From the NCBI GenBank assembly GCA_029287595.1, contig JARFQU010000150.1:1-40257 (forward strand): DNA of 40,257 bases, in the 5' to 3' direction. The notes beneath the pieces were generated by a model. That model worked only from the letters and a program-made list of their open reading frames with translations, did no database searches and was not told where the DNA came from. Source of the DNA: Halioglobus sp. Its GTDB lineage: Bacteria; Pseudomonadota; Gammaproteobacteria; Pseudomonadales; Halieaceae. Positions 7,653-15,744 of the stretch are shown piece by piece (the first letter of the stretch is position 1; every line of letters begins with the position of its first letter). The position numbers and the translations under genes are program-made.

Positions 7653-9269
7653 ATGAAGAACCGGTACGATGCCATAGTCATTGGCGCGGGACACAATGGC
7701 CTGACCAATGCGGCCTACCTGGCAAAGTCCGGGTTGGATGTTCTCGTCGTGGAAAAAAACGATTACATCGGCGGCGCCGCGGTAAGTCGGGAACTGCACG
7801 AGGGCTGGCTGTACTCCAATTGCTCTTATGTCTGCAGCCTGTTACGCCAGTCCATACACCGCGACCTGGACCTGACCCGTCACGGCCTGATGATTGTGCC
7901 TTACTCCGGCACCACTAATTTCACCCGCACCGGTGACTACATTGCCGAGTATGGCGATCACGCCATGCAGTACCGGGAGATCAAGCGCCACTCACTGCGC
8001 GATGCGGATGCCATGCATCGCTATGAATCGGACCTGATGCGCTATGCAAAGCTGATCCGCCACTTTCTGCTGCGCACACCGGCTGACCCAACGTCGCTCA
8101 AGCCCAGGGATCTTGGAGAAATGATCTTCATGGCGAAAAAGTTCGCCAACATGGGCGAAGAGCAGGTCTATGAGTTTATTCGTTTCATGACCATGAGCGC
8201 CGGAGATTTCCTGGACGAATATTTTGAAAGCGACCTGGTCAAGACCCTGTACGCGACCAGCAGCATCATCGGTACCGCGCTGGGAGTCTATTCTCCGGGC
8301 ACCGCCTATGTTCTGCTGCACCACGTCATGGGTGACGTTGACGGCGCGGTAGGGGCCTGGGGCCTGGCCCGCGGCGGCATGGGCGCTATCTCCAACGCCA
8401 TCGCCGGGGCCCTGCAGGAACACGGCGGCGAGATCCGCACCAGAGCACCCGTCGATAAAATTATCGTCAGGAATAATCGCGCTACTGGCGTGGCGCTGGA
8501 CAATGGTGATGAGATATACGCCGATATCGTGGTATCCAACCTGGACCCCAAGCGCACTTTTACTGTCATCATGGATAAGAACGACATTCCCGCGGACCTG
8601 CACAAAAAAGCCGAGAACTTTAAAATCCGTGGCTCATCCGGCAAGGTCAATATCGCCCTCACCGGCATGCCCGATTATCCATCCCTGCCACAAGGCCACA
8701 AACTACGTAACGGTTCCTTCCAGTTCCTGGATTCAATGGAGAGAATGGAACGCGCCTACGATTGCTGGAAGCACGGGCGCTGGTCGGATGATCCCTTTAT
8801 CGAAATGACACAATCCTCAATGTGGGACCCGACCCTCGCCGCCCCTGGAAATTATTTTGTGTCCTGTTTTATCCAGTACTGCCCCGCTGAAGTGGAGGGA
8901 GGCTGGACGCCAGAAAAGCGCGATGCCTTTGGCAAAACGGTCATCGACCAGATCTGTAACTATTCACCCAACTTCCGCGACCTGATCGCCCACATGGAAG
9001 TGCGCACCCCTTTTGAAATCGAAAATGAGATCGGCCTGACCGAAGGTAATATTTTTCAGGGAGAACTGACCATAGACCAGCTCATGTTCAACCGACCTTT
9101 CCCCGGCTACTCCCAGTACCGCGGGCCAGTAAAAGGCATGTATATGTGCGGCTCGGGGACGCATCCTGGCGGGGGCGTTTCTTCCGCCTGCGGCGCCAAC
9201 TCCGCCCGGGAAATACTGCTCGATTTGAAGCGGCCCAACATAGTGCCGCAGGACGATGTCGATGAGTAA
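7653..9269 (+). CDS. PYROXD2-like FAD-dependent oxidoreductase, copy A first subunit
   Basis: This 538-residue protein belongs to the phytoene-desaturase-like COG1233 superfamily, specifically the branch of human PYROXD2. The FAD-binding loop GAGHNG is at 11-16 and the C-terminal FAD motif CGSGTHPGGG at 499-508. Internal PYROXD2-type signatures include SYVCSLLR near 57, SPGTAYVLLHHVMGD, and GNIFQGEL ahead of the C-terminus. No transmembrane segment or signal peptide is seen. The ATG at 7653 is chosen because the FAD loop follows at the normal distance and the paralogue at 27535 has the same length. A GGAG lies 14 nt upstream. The stop overlaps the next FAD gene by 8 nt. The substrate is unknown; the neighbouring folate-dependent genes suggest oxidation of an N-methylated amine. 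A carotenoid role is unlikely because no carotenoid gene is nearby. Confidence 0.9.
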   Translation: MKNRYDAIVIGAGHNGLTNAAYLAKSGLDVLVVEKNDYIGGAAVSRELHEGWLYSNCSYVCSLLRQSIHRDLDLTRHGLMIVPYSGTTNFTRTGDYIAEYGDHAMQYREIKRHSLRDADAMHRYESDLMRYAKLIRHFLLRTPADPTSLKPRDLGEMIFMAKKFANMGEEQVYEFIRFMTMSAGDFLDEYFESDLVKTLYATSSIIGTALGVYSPGTAYVLLHHVMGDVDGAVGAWGLARGGMGAISNAIAGALQEHGGEIRTRAPVDKIIVRNNRATGVALDNGDEIYADIVVSNLDPKRTFTVIMDKNDIPADLHKKAENFKIRGSSGKVNIALTGMPDYPSLPQGHKLRNGSFQFLDSMERMERAYDCWKHGRWSDDPFIEMTQSSMWDPTLAAPGNYFVSCFIQYCPAEVEGGWTPEKRDAFGKTVIDQICNYSPNFRDLIAHMEVRTPFEIENEIGLTEGNIFQGELTIDQLMFNRPFPGYSQYRGPVKGMYMCGSGTHPGGGVSSACGANSAREILLDLKRPNIVPQDDVDE

Positions 9270-10800
9270 GCAATATGACGTCATTATCATCGGTGGCGGC
9301 CACAATGGACTCGCCTGCGCCGGTTATCTGGCCAAGGCAGGGCGCAAGGTAATGGTACTGGAGGCGGCTGCGCAGTTAGGCGGCCTCGGGGCCACACGGG
9401 AGTTTGCACCCGATTTCCGCGCTTCGGTCGCCCATACACTGCCACAATTGACCGAGCGCCTGGTGGAGGACCTGGAGTTGCAGCGCCACGGCTTCTCTAT
9501 GGCGCAGGAATCTCTGGCTACCGTCGCCATGTCGGACAGCGGTGCACACATCACCGTGGCCAATGGTCAGTTGCACGGGGGGCCTGCCGGGGATACTGCG
9601 GCTTATCCAGATTACCTGCAGCGCATGAACAAGTTCGCCGCTGCAATAAATTCATTCTGGCACAAGCGCCCACCCATGGCTGGCAGCGGCGGCCTGCAGG
9701 ACATTACCACCCTGGGGCAGTTCGCCTGGAAACTGCGCACCCTGGGCAAGGAAGATATGCGCGAGATGATGCGCATGATCACCCTGCCCGCCAGGGACCT
9801 GATGGACGAACATTTTGACAGCGAATTACTCAAGGCGACGCTCAGCTGGGATGCCAACGTGGGCAGCAAACTGGCCCCGCGCTCTCCCAACAACGCGGTA
9901 CTCCCGCTGCTGTATCGTATGAGCGGGGATTTCGGCGGCGAGCTGCCGCTGCCTGCCGGCGGTGTGGGTGGACTGATTGATGCGCTGGCCGCATCTGCCA
10001 GCAGCAAGGGCGCAGAATTGCGCACCGGTTGCGCGGTCACCAGGGTAATCGTGGATGGCAGCCAGGCCACCGGCGTGGAGCTTGCAAACGGAGAGCTGTT
10101 TTGCGCACGCACCATCGTATCCAACGCAGACCCCAAAACCAGTTTCTTCAAACTCCTGGGGGCGAAGCACCTGGAGACACAGTTTACCCACCGCATCAAC
10201 CGCCTGCGCACCGACGGATTTGTCGCCAAGCTGCATCTGGGCCTGGATGAATTACCGGACTTTACCGGCCTGGCAACTCCGGGCGACCGGATGATTCTTG
10301 CCCCCTCCATGCAGGCTATTGAAAATGCCTACGACTACGCCAAGTACGGTGATTTTGCAGAAGAACTTCCCATGGAAGTAGTGGTGCCAACAGTGCACGA
10401 CAACAGCCTGGCGCCACGGGGAAAACACGTTCTGTCAGCCCAGGTGCAATACGCGCCCTACAATCTCAAGGGTGGCTGGGAGGCGCAACGAGAGCGGTTT
10501 CTGGACAATGCCCTGAACACCCTGGAACGCTACGCCCCCGGTATTCGCTCGCAAGTTGTCGCCTCTGAGCTGTTAACCCCGCTAGATCTGGAGCAGCAAT
10601 TTCGGGTCACCGGTGGCCACTGGCATCACGCGGAGTTCGCTATCGATAACTGGTGGATGAATCGCCCGACCTACGGCGCATCACAGTATAAAACACCTGT
10701 GCCGGGCTTCTACCTGTGCGGTGCCGGCGCACATCCCGGCGGCGGCATCATGGGCGCCGCGGGCGCCAACGCCGCTCGTGCCATTCTGGAGGAAAAGTAA
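9262..10800 (+). CDS. PYROXD2-like FAD-dependent oxidoreductase, copy A second subunit
   Basis: This 512-residue COG1233 flavoprotein is paralogous to its upstream neighbour. The FAD loop GGGHNG follows MSKQYDVIII, and the C-terminal motif is CGAGAHPGGG. It carries TGGHWHH where the first-subunit type carries EGNIFQGEL, so the two genes represent distinct subfamilies. Two in-frame ATGs exist, at 9256 and 9262; AGGA at 9250-9253 is 2 nt from the first but 8 nt from the second, so 9262 is chosen. That start gives an 8-nt overlap (ATGAGTAA) with the preceding gene. The tight pairing suggests that the two flavoproteins form a complex. The closest relative in the window is the gene at 24361-25926. 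Confidence 0.88.
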   Translation: MSKQYDVIIIGGGHNGLACAGYLAKAGRKVMVLEAAAQLGGLGATREFAPDFRASVAHTLPQLTERLVEDLELQRHGFSMAQESLATVAMSDSGAHITVANGQLHGGPAGDTAAYPDYLQRMNKFAAAINSFWHKRPPMAGSGGLQDITTLGQFAWKLRTLGKEDMREMMRMITLPARDLMDEHFDSELLKATLSWDANVGSKLAPRSPNNAVLPLLYRMSGDFGGELPLPAGGVGGLIDALAASASSKGAELRTGCAVTRVIVDGSQATGVELANGELFCARTIVSNADPKTSFFKLLGAKHLETQFTHRINRLRTDGFVAKLHLGLDELPDFTGLATPGDRMILAPSMQAIENAYDYAKYGDFAEELPMEVVVPTVHDNSLAPRGKHVLSAQVQYAPYNLKGGWEAQRERFLDNALNTLERYAPGIRSQVVASELLTPLDLEQQFRVTGGHWHHAEFAIDNWWMNRPTYGASQYKTPVPGFYLCGAGAHPGGGIMGAAGANAARAILEEK

Positions 10801-10802
10801 AC

Positions 10803-12023
10803 ATGCCTCTCACTGCCCATCTACAAGCTGCCGAGGATATAGAGCACGTTCGTCCCGGTCTGCTGCAGTCTCCCTTTTACAGCCGCATCAGCGAACTCAA
10901 TCTTAACCAGCAATGGATTGAATGGAATGGCTACGCCTCAGCGGTTTACTACGCCGATGCCCACCTGGAGTACTTCGCCACGCGCAACACCTGCGCCGTG
11001 TTCGATGTCTCCCCCATGCGTAAATATCGCTTTAAAGGCGCGGATGTGGAGGCGATGCTGGATCGCATGGTCACTCGCGATGTCACCGCACAGGCGCTGC
11101 ACACAGTGGCCTACAACGTCTGGTGCACCGATGCCGGTCGCGTGGTAGACGACGGCACCCTGTTCCGCCTGGCCGATGATGAATTTATGGTGTGTTGTGC
11201 AGATCCCTGTTTCGACTGGTTCCAGCTCAGCGCGGTAGGTTTTGAGCACGTCGAAATTACTGATATCAGCGACGAGCTGGCGGCCCTGGCGCTGCAGGGC
11301 CCCACCTCCTGCGCCCTGCTGAAAGCCATGGGCTTTAACAGTATTGAGCAGTGCAAGCCGTTCCAGATTGTAGCTTTCCCCTATGCAGATGGCGAAATCA
11401 CAATTTCCCGCACGGGTTATACCGGCGACCTGGGTTACGAGCTTTGGCTGGAGCCCCGGCATGCGCTGCAGCTATGGGACGAACTGTTCAGCAAAGGAAA
11501 GCTTTACGGCATACAGCCCCTGGGTGATGAATCACTGGATATGGCGCGACTGGAAGCGGGTTTTCTCGCGCCGGATGTGGACTTTCATGGCTCCTTGCAC
11601 ACGGTGGATTTGCATAATGACCACTCGCCGCTGGAACTGGGCCTGGGCTGGATTATCAATTTCAAGAAAAGCCACTTCAACGGCAGAACGGCGTTACTGG
11701 AAGCCAAGGAGTCCGGCAACTACCGCCGCCTGTTGAAGCTGGATATCGAGGGCAACAAACCGGCCGTCAACAGCATTCTGTACAGCAATAAAAAGTGTAC
11801 CCAGGAAATCGGCTATGTCACCTCCGCCATGTGGTCGCCGGTGGTGAAGGCCAATATCGCTTACGGCCTGGTGGATGGGAAATACGTTGATAGTGAAATC
11901 TGGGCGGAAGTCTATTATGAAAAGGAATTGCGCTGGCATCGTAACGTCGCGCGCTGTACCCGCGTTACCAGGCCGTTCTGGTCACCAGAGCGAGCCAGGG
12001 CGACACCACCGCCAGATTGCTGA
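10803..12023 (+). CDS. GcvT-like THF-dependent aminomethyltransferase, copy A
   Basis: This 406-residue protein has the GcvT fold (GCV_T about 55-285, GCV_T_C about 300-395), shared by glycine-cleavage T-protein, DmdA and the C-terminal halves of dimethylglycine and sarcosine dehydrogenases. Such proteins transfer a one-carbon unit to tetrahydrofolate. Visible landmarks are FDVSPMRKYRFKG, the DD pair at 116-117 that aligns with the catalytic Asp region of T-protein, LALQGPTSCALLKAMG, SRTGYTGDLGYELW and MARLEAGFL. Other glycine-cleavage genes (gcvH, gcvP) are absent, so this is not housekeeping GcvT. A strong GGAGG lies 12 nt before the ATG inside the end of the FAD gene, 2 nt downstream of whose stop the gene starts. 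The C-terminal tail contains RATPP, as in its paralogue at 23180. Confidence 0.87.
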   Translation: MPLTAHLQAAEDIEHVRPGLLQSPFYSRISELNLNQQWIEWNGYASAVYYADAHLEYFATRNTCAVFDVSPMRKYRFKGADVEAMLDRMVTRDVTAQALHTVAYNVWCTDAGRVVDDGTLFRLADDEFMVCCADPCFDWFQLSAVGFEHVEITDISDELAALALQGPTSCALLKAMGFNSIEQCKPFQIVAFPYADGEITISRTGYTGDLGYELWLEPRHALQLWDELFSKGKLYGIQPLGDESLDMARLEAGFLAPDVDFHGSLHTVDLHNDHSPLELGLGWIINFKKSHFNGRTALLEAKESGNYRRLLKLDIEGNKPAVNSILYSNKKCTQEIGYVTSAMWSPVVKANIAYGLVDGKYVDSEIWAEVYYEKELRWHRNVARCTRVTRPFWSPERARATPPPDC

Positions 12024-12035
12024 TTCTACCAGTGC

Positions 12036-13436
12036 CTAGAAACCCACATTGCCACTGGGCATGGGCGGGTAGTCGCCCGCGGTAACCCCCTTGCGCTGCA
12101 CCTCATCGATGGCTTCTTCCATCAGGTCCAGGCCCTGCCGCAGAACATCCGGCGCCATATTGAGCGCTGGATACATGCGCACTTGCGCTTCATTGTCACA
12201 GATCGCCCATACTCCGCGCCGCAACATAGCGTCGCGCACTGACCGGGCAACATGGAAATCCTCCGCCACCCCTTCAGGCGCCCGGAACGAAACCCCCATC
12301 AACAACCCCAGGGTACGCACCTGCCCCACTATTTCATAACGGGACCCCCAATCACTCATACGCTGGGCCGCTAATTCACCCAGTGCCATGGACTGCTGCA
12401 GAATGTTATCGCGCTCGAATATCTCCAGTGTTTTTAGCGCAGCCGCGCAACCTCCAGGGGTCCCGGCAAAGGTACTGCCGGCCGTGGCGCGTGGATTATC
12501 GCCGAGGATTTCATCCCGCGCGGCAACGCCGGCGCAGGCTTCTATGCCACCTGAGAGGTGCTTGCCCGCCACCAGGATATCCGGTATGACATCATAATGT
12601 TCCACTGCCCACATCTTGCCGGTTCGACCCACGCCAGTGAGCACCTCATCCGCTATCATCAGCCAGTCATTCTGATCGCAAATACGGCGTATGCCCTGCA
12701 TGAAGGACACACTGGGTATCCAGTTACCTCCCTCCGCCAGACCAGGCTCAATGAGGATCGCCGCAATATTTTCCGCCGGCACCACAAACTCGGTGATATG
12801 AGTTTCCAGGTACCACAGGCAGTAATCCACGTACTGCTCCTGGGTCATTCCGGCAGGAATATTTTCGGAATACGGGTAAGGGGCCTTGAGAACGCCACCG
12901 GCCCATGCCTCCATATACAGGTTATTGTCGCTGTTGTAGGCGCTCACCATCTTGGTTCCCAGACCCTCGCCGTGAAAGCAGGAGCTGAAACTGATGATAT
13001 AGCGACGCCTGGTATAACACAGCGCCAGGTGAATTGCCGACTCCGCCGCCTCGGTGCCCGACACCTCAAAGCTGAACCGGGGCAAGGCCTTACCGGGCAT
13101 CAACTGCGCCAGTTGCTCAGCCAACTCAATGCGCAGGGGATGCTCCCATTGGAAGCCATACTGCTTATGGGCCAGGTGTACCGCCTCGATAATCTCGGGA
13201 TGACAGTGCCCTAAGGGATTGGTAGCCCAACCGTTCTGTAAATCGATAAAGCGATTACCGTCCAGGTCCCAGACGTAATCGCCCTCGGCCCGGCCCACTA
13301 TCATCTGTGCAGGGGGCTTAAAACCTTTTGCGGCACTTTTTTCGCTGGCCGCCTGGTAGCGCAAGCCGTTTCGCATGTGTGGTAGCCCCCGGGACAGCAG
13401 GGCACGCGATTTATCGCCAGGCAGCTTATAGTTCAC
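12036..13436 (-). CDS. Class III PLP-dependent aminotransferase (first of two)
   Basis: This 466-residue fold-type I aminotransferase belongs to the class III (omega-amino acid/polyamine/GSA) group. The PLP lysine is Lys292 in VAGKHLSGG, and the cofactor-ring Asp lies in IADEVLTGVGRTG about 30 residues earlier. SGTEAAESAIHLA forms the phosphate-binding segment. The start is a GTG overlapping the purU stop (GTGA); no clear Shine-Dalgarno is present, which fits translation by coupling. It is the third gene of a puuB-like/purU/aminotransferase operon. The likely role is transamination of an amine or omega-amino acid released by the pathway. A glutamate-semialdehyde aminomutase-like activity cannot be excluded. 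Confidence 0.86.
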   Translation of the reverse strand: MNYKLPGDKSRALLSRGLPHMRNGLRYQAASEKSAAKGFKPPAQMIVGRAEGDYVWDLDGNRFIDLQNGWATNPLGHCHPEIIEAVHLAHKQYGFQWEHPLRIELAEQLAQLMPGKALPRFSFEVSGTEAAESAIHLALCYTRRRYIISFSSCFHGEGLGTKMVSAYNSDNNLYMEAWAGGVLKAPYPYSENIPAGMTQEQYVDYCLWYLETHITEFVVPAENIAAILIEPGLAEGGNWIPSVSFMQGIRRICDQNDWLMIADEVLTGVGRTGKMWAVEHYDVIPDILVAGKHLSGGIEACAGVAARDEILGDNPRATAGSTFAGTPGGCAAALKTLEIFERDNILQQSMALGELAAQRMSDWGSRYEIVGQVRTLGLLMGVSFRAPEGVAEDFHVARSVRDAMLRRGVWAICDNEAQVRMYPALNMAPDVLRQGLDLMEEAIDEVQRKGVTAGDYPPMPSGNVGF

Positions 13437-14305
13437 GAGGAGAACACCACAGTCTTGTTACCGCGCACTATGACCCGGTCTTCCAGGTGATGACGCAAAC
13501 CCCGGGACAAAACCGCCTGCTCCACATCCCGACCGAGCCGCACCATGTCGTCCTTGTCACAGCTATGGTTCACCCTGATGACATCCTGCTCGATGATGGG
13601 TCCCTCATCCAGGTCCTCGGTCACATAGTGGCAGGTGGCGCCAATGAGTTTCACACCGCGATCGTAGGCTTTCTGGTAGGGGTTGGCCCCTATAAACGAA
13701 GGCAGGAAACTATGGTGGATATTGATAAGTCGCCCGGCAAACTCATCACATATTGACGGAGGAATGATTTGCATATAACGCGCCAGCACTACGGTGTCGG
13801 CCTGATGCCGCCTGACAATATCGGTAACCTGTTCAAACGCTGCAGATTTGTCCTCCTTGGGTACCGGCACATAGTGAAAGGGTATACCGTGCCACTCAAC
13901 CATGCTGCGCAGGTTTTCGTGGTTAGAGATCACGCAGGGAATCTGGCAGGGGAGCTCACCGCTTTTCCAGCGGTGCAATATATCCGCCAGGCAGTGTGAG
14001 GCATGGCTGGCCATCACCACAACGCGCTGCAAATCAGCATTGTCGCGCACATGCCACTGCATATCGAACTCCAGCGCCAGGGGAGCGAACTCCTCCCGAA
14101 ACTGTGCCAGACTAACAGCCAGCGACTCGGCACTGATAACGTTGCGCATGTAGAACCAACCCTGTTCCACATCCGTATGGTGATTGGATTCAAGCAGGGA
14201 TCCGCTGCGCTGCGCAACGAACTGGGCAACCGCCGCCACAATCCCCACTTTGTCCGGGCACGATATGACCAGCGTATAGCTGGGTAATCGGTGTAGATCA
14301 TTCAT
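13433..14305 (-). CDS. purU: Formyltetrahydrofolate deformylase
   Basis: PurU hydrolyses 10-formyl-THF to formate and THF. The 290-residue protein has an N-terminal ACT domain (about 8-85, starting YTLVISCPDKVGIVAAV) and a C-terminal formyltransferase-fold domain with INIHHSFLPSF and DLDEGPII, which contain the catalytic His and Asp. In amine-degrading operons PurU typically disposes of one-carbon units from demethylation and frees folate, which fits the GcvT-like genes nearby. The ATG at 14305 has AGGA 10 nt upstream and gives the normal N-terminus; an upstream ATG at 14338 has no ribosome site. It lies 44 nt after the amine oxidase gene and overlaps the aminotransferase by 4 nt. Confidence 0.93.
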   Translation of the reverse strand: MNDLHRLPSYTLVISCPDKVGIVAAVAQFVAQRSGSLLESNHHTDVEQGWFYMRNVISAESLAVSLAQFREEFAPLALEFDMQWHVRDNADLQRVVVMASHASHCLADILHRWKSGELPCQIPCVISNHENLRSMVEWHGIPFHYVPVPKEDKSAAFEQVTDIVRRHQADTVVLARYMQIIPPSICDEFAGRLINIHHSFLPSFIGANPYQKAYDRGVKLIGATCHYVTEDLDEGPIIEQDVIRVNHSCDKDDMVRLGRDVEQAVLSRGLRHHLEDRVIVRGNKTVVFSS

Positions 14306-14349
14306 CGGTAGAGTGTCCTTGTTGGGCTGTCGCGCCATTTGTAATTAAA

Positions 14350-15630
14350 TCAGAGCATATCGCGAAGACGGTAATAAAGCATACCCAATGCAACCATCTG
14401 ACCACCAAACTTCTGGCCGAAGGGTATTTTGCGATGCGGCACGCCGGCAAATACGTCCATGCGTTCAAACGTTCCGGCCACCGCATCTGCCATGATTTCG
14501 CCGCAGGCGTGCGTCATGTTCACGCCATGACCACTGTAGCCCATGGAATAAAACACATTGCCGCCAATACGACCCAGCAGCGGCACGCGATTAACCACAA
14601 TGCCAATCTTTCCACCCCAGGCATAATCCACGCGCTTGCTCGCCAGCTGAGGATAGATCTTGCGCAAGCGCGGCACCATGGAGCCTTCAATACTCCTGGG
14701 CTCCCGGCCCGAGTAATTACAGCGGCCACCAAACAGCATGCGACGGTCCGCCGACAGGCGAAAATAATCCAAAACCTCATTCTGGTCACAAACCGCAAGG
14801 TCCAGAGGATTGATTTCCTTAACCTCGGCTTCGCTCAAGGGCTCTGTGGCCAGAATATAACTGCCCGCAGGAAAGACCTGGCCTGACAGTGCCTTCTGCT
14901 CCAGGTGCTGATAGGCATTCCCGGCCAAAACAACAAAATCTGCGGTCACCCTGCCCTGCTCCGCGGTCACCACAGGCAGGGCGCCGTAGGTAATACCGGT
15001 CACTTTGCTGCCCTCGTGTATGGCAACGCCCAGGGCGGCGGCGGCGCGAGCTTCGCCCAGGCACAGATTCAATGGATGCAGGTGGCCGTTGCGATTATTA
15101 ATCAGACCGCCCAGGTATTTGTCCGTACCCAGTAACTGTGGCAACTCCCGGGCGGGCACCAATCGCAGCTGATCCTCCATGCCGCGGGCGCACAGCGACT
15201 CATACCACGCCTGCTGGTCGTCCAGCTGACGCTGTTTAAGCGCCACATCCATATAACCGTATTTCAGGTCACAGTCGATGGCGTATTTCTTCACGCGCTC
15301 GGCAATAATATCGTGCCCGCGATAGCCCAGATCGAACAGCAAATCAGCATGGGTATCGCCCCAGGTTTTCCTCAGGGTAGCCTCGCCGGACATGCCGCCA
15401 ATCATCTGGCCGCCGTTGCGCCCGGAGGCACCCCAGCTGACGCGGTTCTGTTCCAGCACGATGACCTTGTAGCCACGCTCGGCCAGAGTAAGGGCTGTGG
15501 CGATGCCGGTGAACCCCGCTCCAATCACACAAACATCCGCCCGGTGATCTCCGCGCAGCGGGGGATACACGGCATCATCATTACACGTTGCCGCGTAATA
15601 GGAAGGGCAATGCTGCTCTGCAGATGTCAT
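14350..15630 (-). CDS. PuuB/OrdL-like FAD-dependent amine oxidase
   Basis: This 426-residue DAO-family flavoprotein is closest to gamma-glutamylputrescine oxidase (PuuB), which has a very similar length. The dinucleotide-binding loop CVIGAGFTGIATAL is near 35-48, followed by WGASGRNGGQM (the GASGRNGG hallmark of the PuuB/OrdL group), and a C-terminal YSGHGVNMTH segment that contacts FAD. The ATG at 15630 is chosen because upstream sequence in the same frame is AT-rich and lacks homology. It is first in an operon with purU and an aminotransferase and is divergent from the TetR-GNAT regulator. Substrates could be a gamma-glutamylated amine made by the GS-like enzyme at 19668 or a free secondary amine. 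Confidence 0.85.
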   Translation of the reverse strand: MTSAEQHCPSYYAATCNDDAVYPPLRGDHRADVCVIGAGFTGIATALTLAERGYKVIVLEQNRVSWGASGRNGGQMIGGMSGEATLRKTWGDTHADLLFDLGYRGHDIIAERVKKYAIDCDLKYGYMDVALKQRQLDDQQAWYESLCARGMEDQLRLVPARELPQLLGTDKYLGGLINNRNGHLHPLNLCLGEARAAAALGVAIHEGSKVTGITYGALPVVTAEQGRVTADFVVLAGNAYQHLEQKALSGQVFPAGSYILATEPLSEAEVKEINPLDLAVCDQNEVLDYFRLSADRRMLFGGRCNYSGREPRSIEGSMVPRLRKIYPQLASKRVDYAWGGKIGIVVNRVPLLGRIGGNVFYSMGYSGHGVNMTHACGEIMADAVAGTFERMDVFAGVPHRKIPFGQKFGGQMVALGMLYYRLRDML

Positions 15631-15669
15631 AAAAACGCTCTTTTCTATATATATATTTAATTTTTTGAA

Positions 15670-15698
15670 TGTGCATATAATGCCACTTTGAGTGCACA
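15670..15698. promoter_or_regulatory. Divergent promoter region with candidate operator TGTGCA-N17-TGCACA
   Basis: Between the divergent amine oxidase (start 15630) and TetR-GNAT (start 15745) genes lies very AT-rich DNA. A perfect inverted repeat TGTGCA (15670-15675) / TGCACA (15693-15698) brackets a consensus -10 hexamer TATAAT (15676-15681) on the + strand. No good -35 is seen at the normal distance. A repressor bound here would cover the regulator's own promoter. The arms are only 6 bp, so this is tentative. Confidence 0.35.
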
Positions 15699-15744
15699 GT
15701 TCCAAGAGTTTCGAGCTAGCAATCAGGCCCAAAGGTTTTCAAGC

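Noticed and set aside
7653..10800. Carotenoid biosynthesis (CrtI/CrtN) annotation of the FAD proteins
   Set aside because: No phytoene synthase or other carotenoid gene is present, and the internal motifs are of the PYROXD2 type.
10716..10802. N-terminal extension of the copy A GcvT-like gene
   Set aside because: The extra residues are an Arg-rich out-of-frame reading of the FAD gene end; GGAGG and the ATG at 10803 fit the real start.
10803..12023. Housekeeping glycine-cleavage T-protein
   Set aside because: gcvH and gcvP are absent, two copies exist, and each is tied to a flavoprotein pair.
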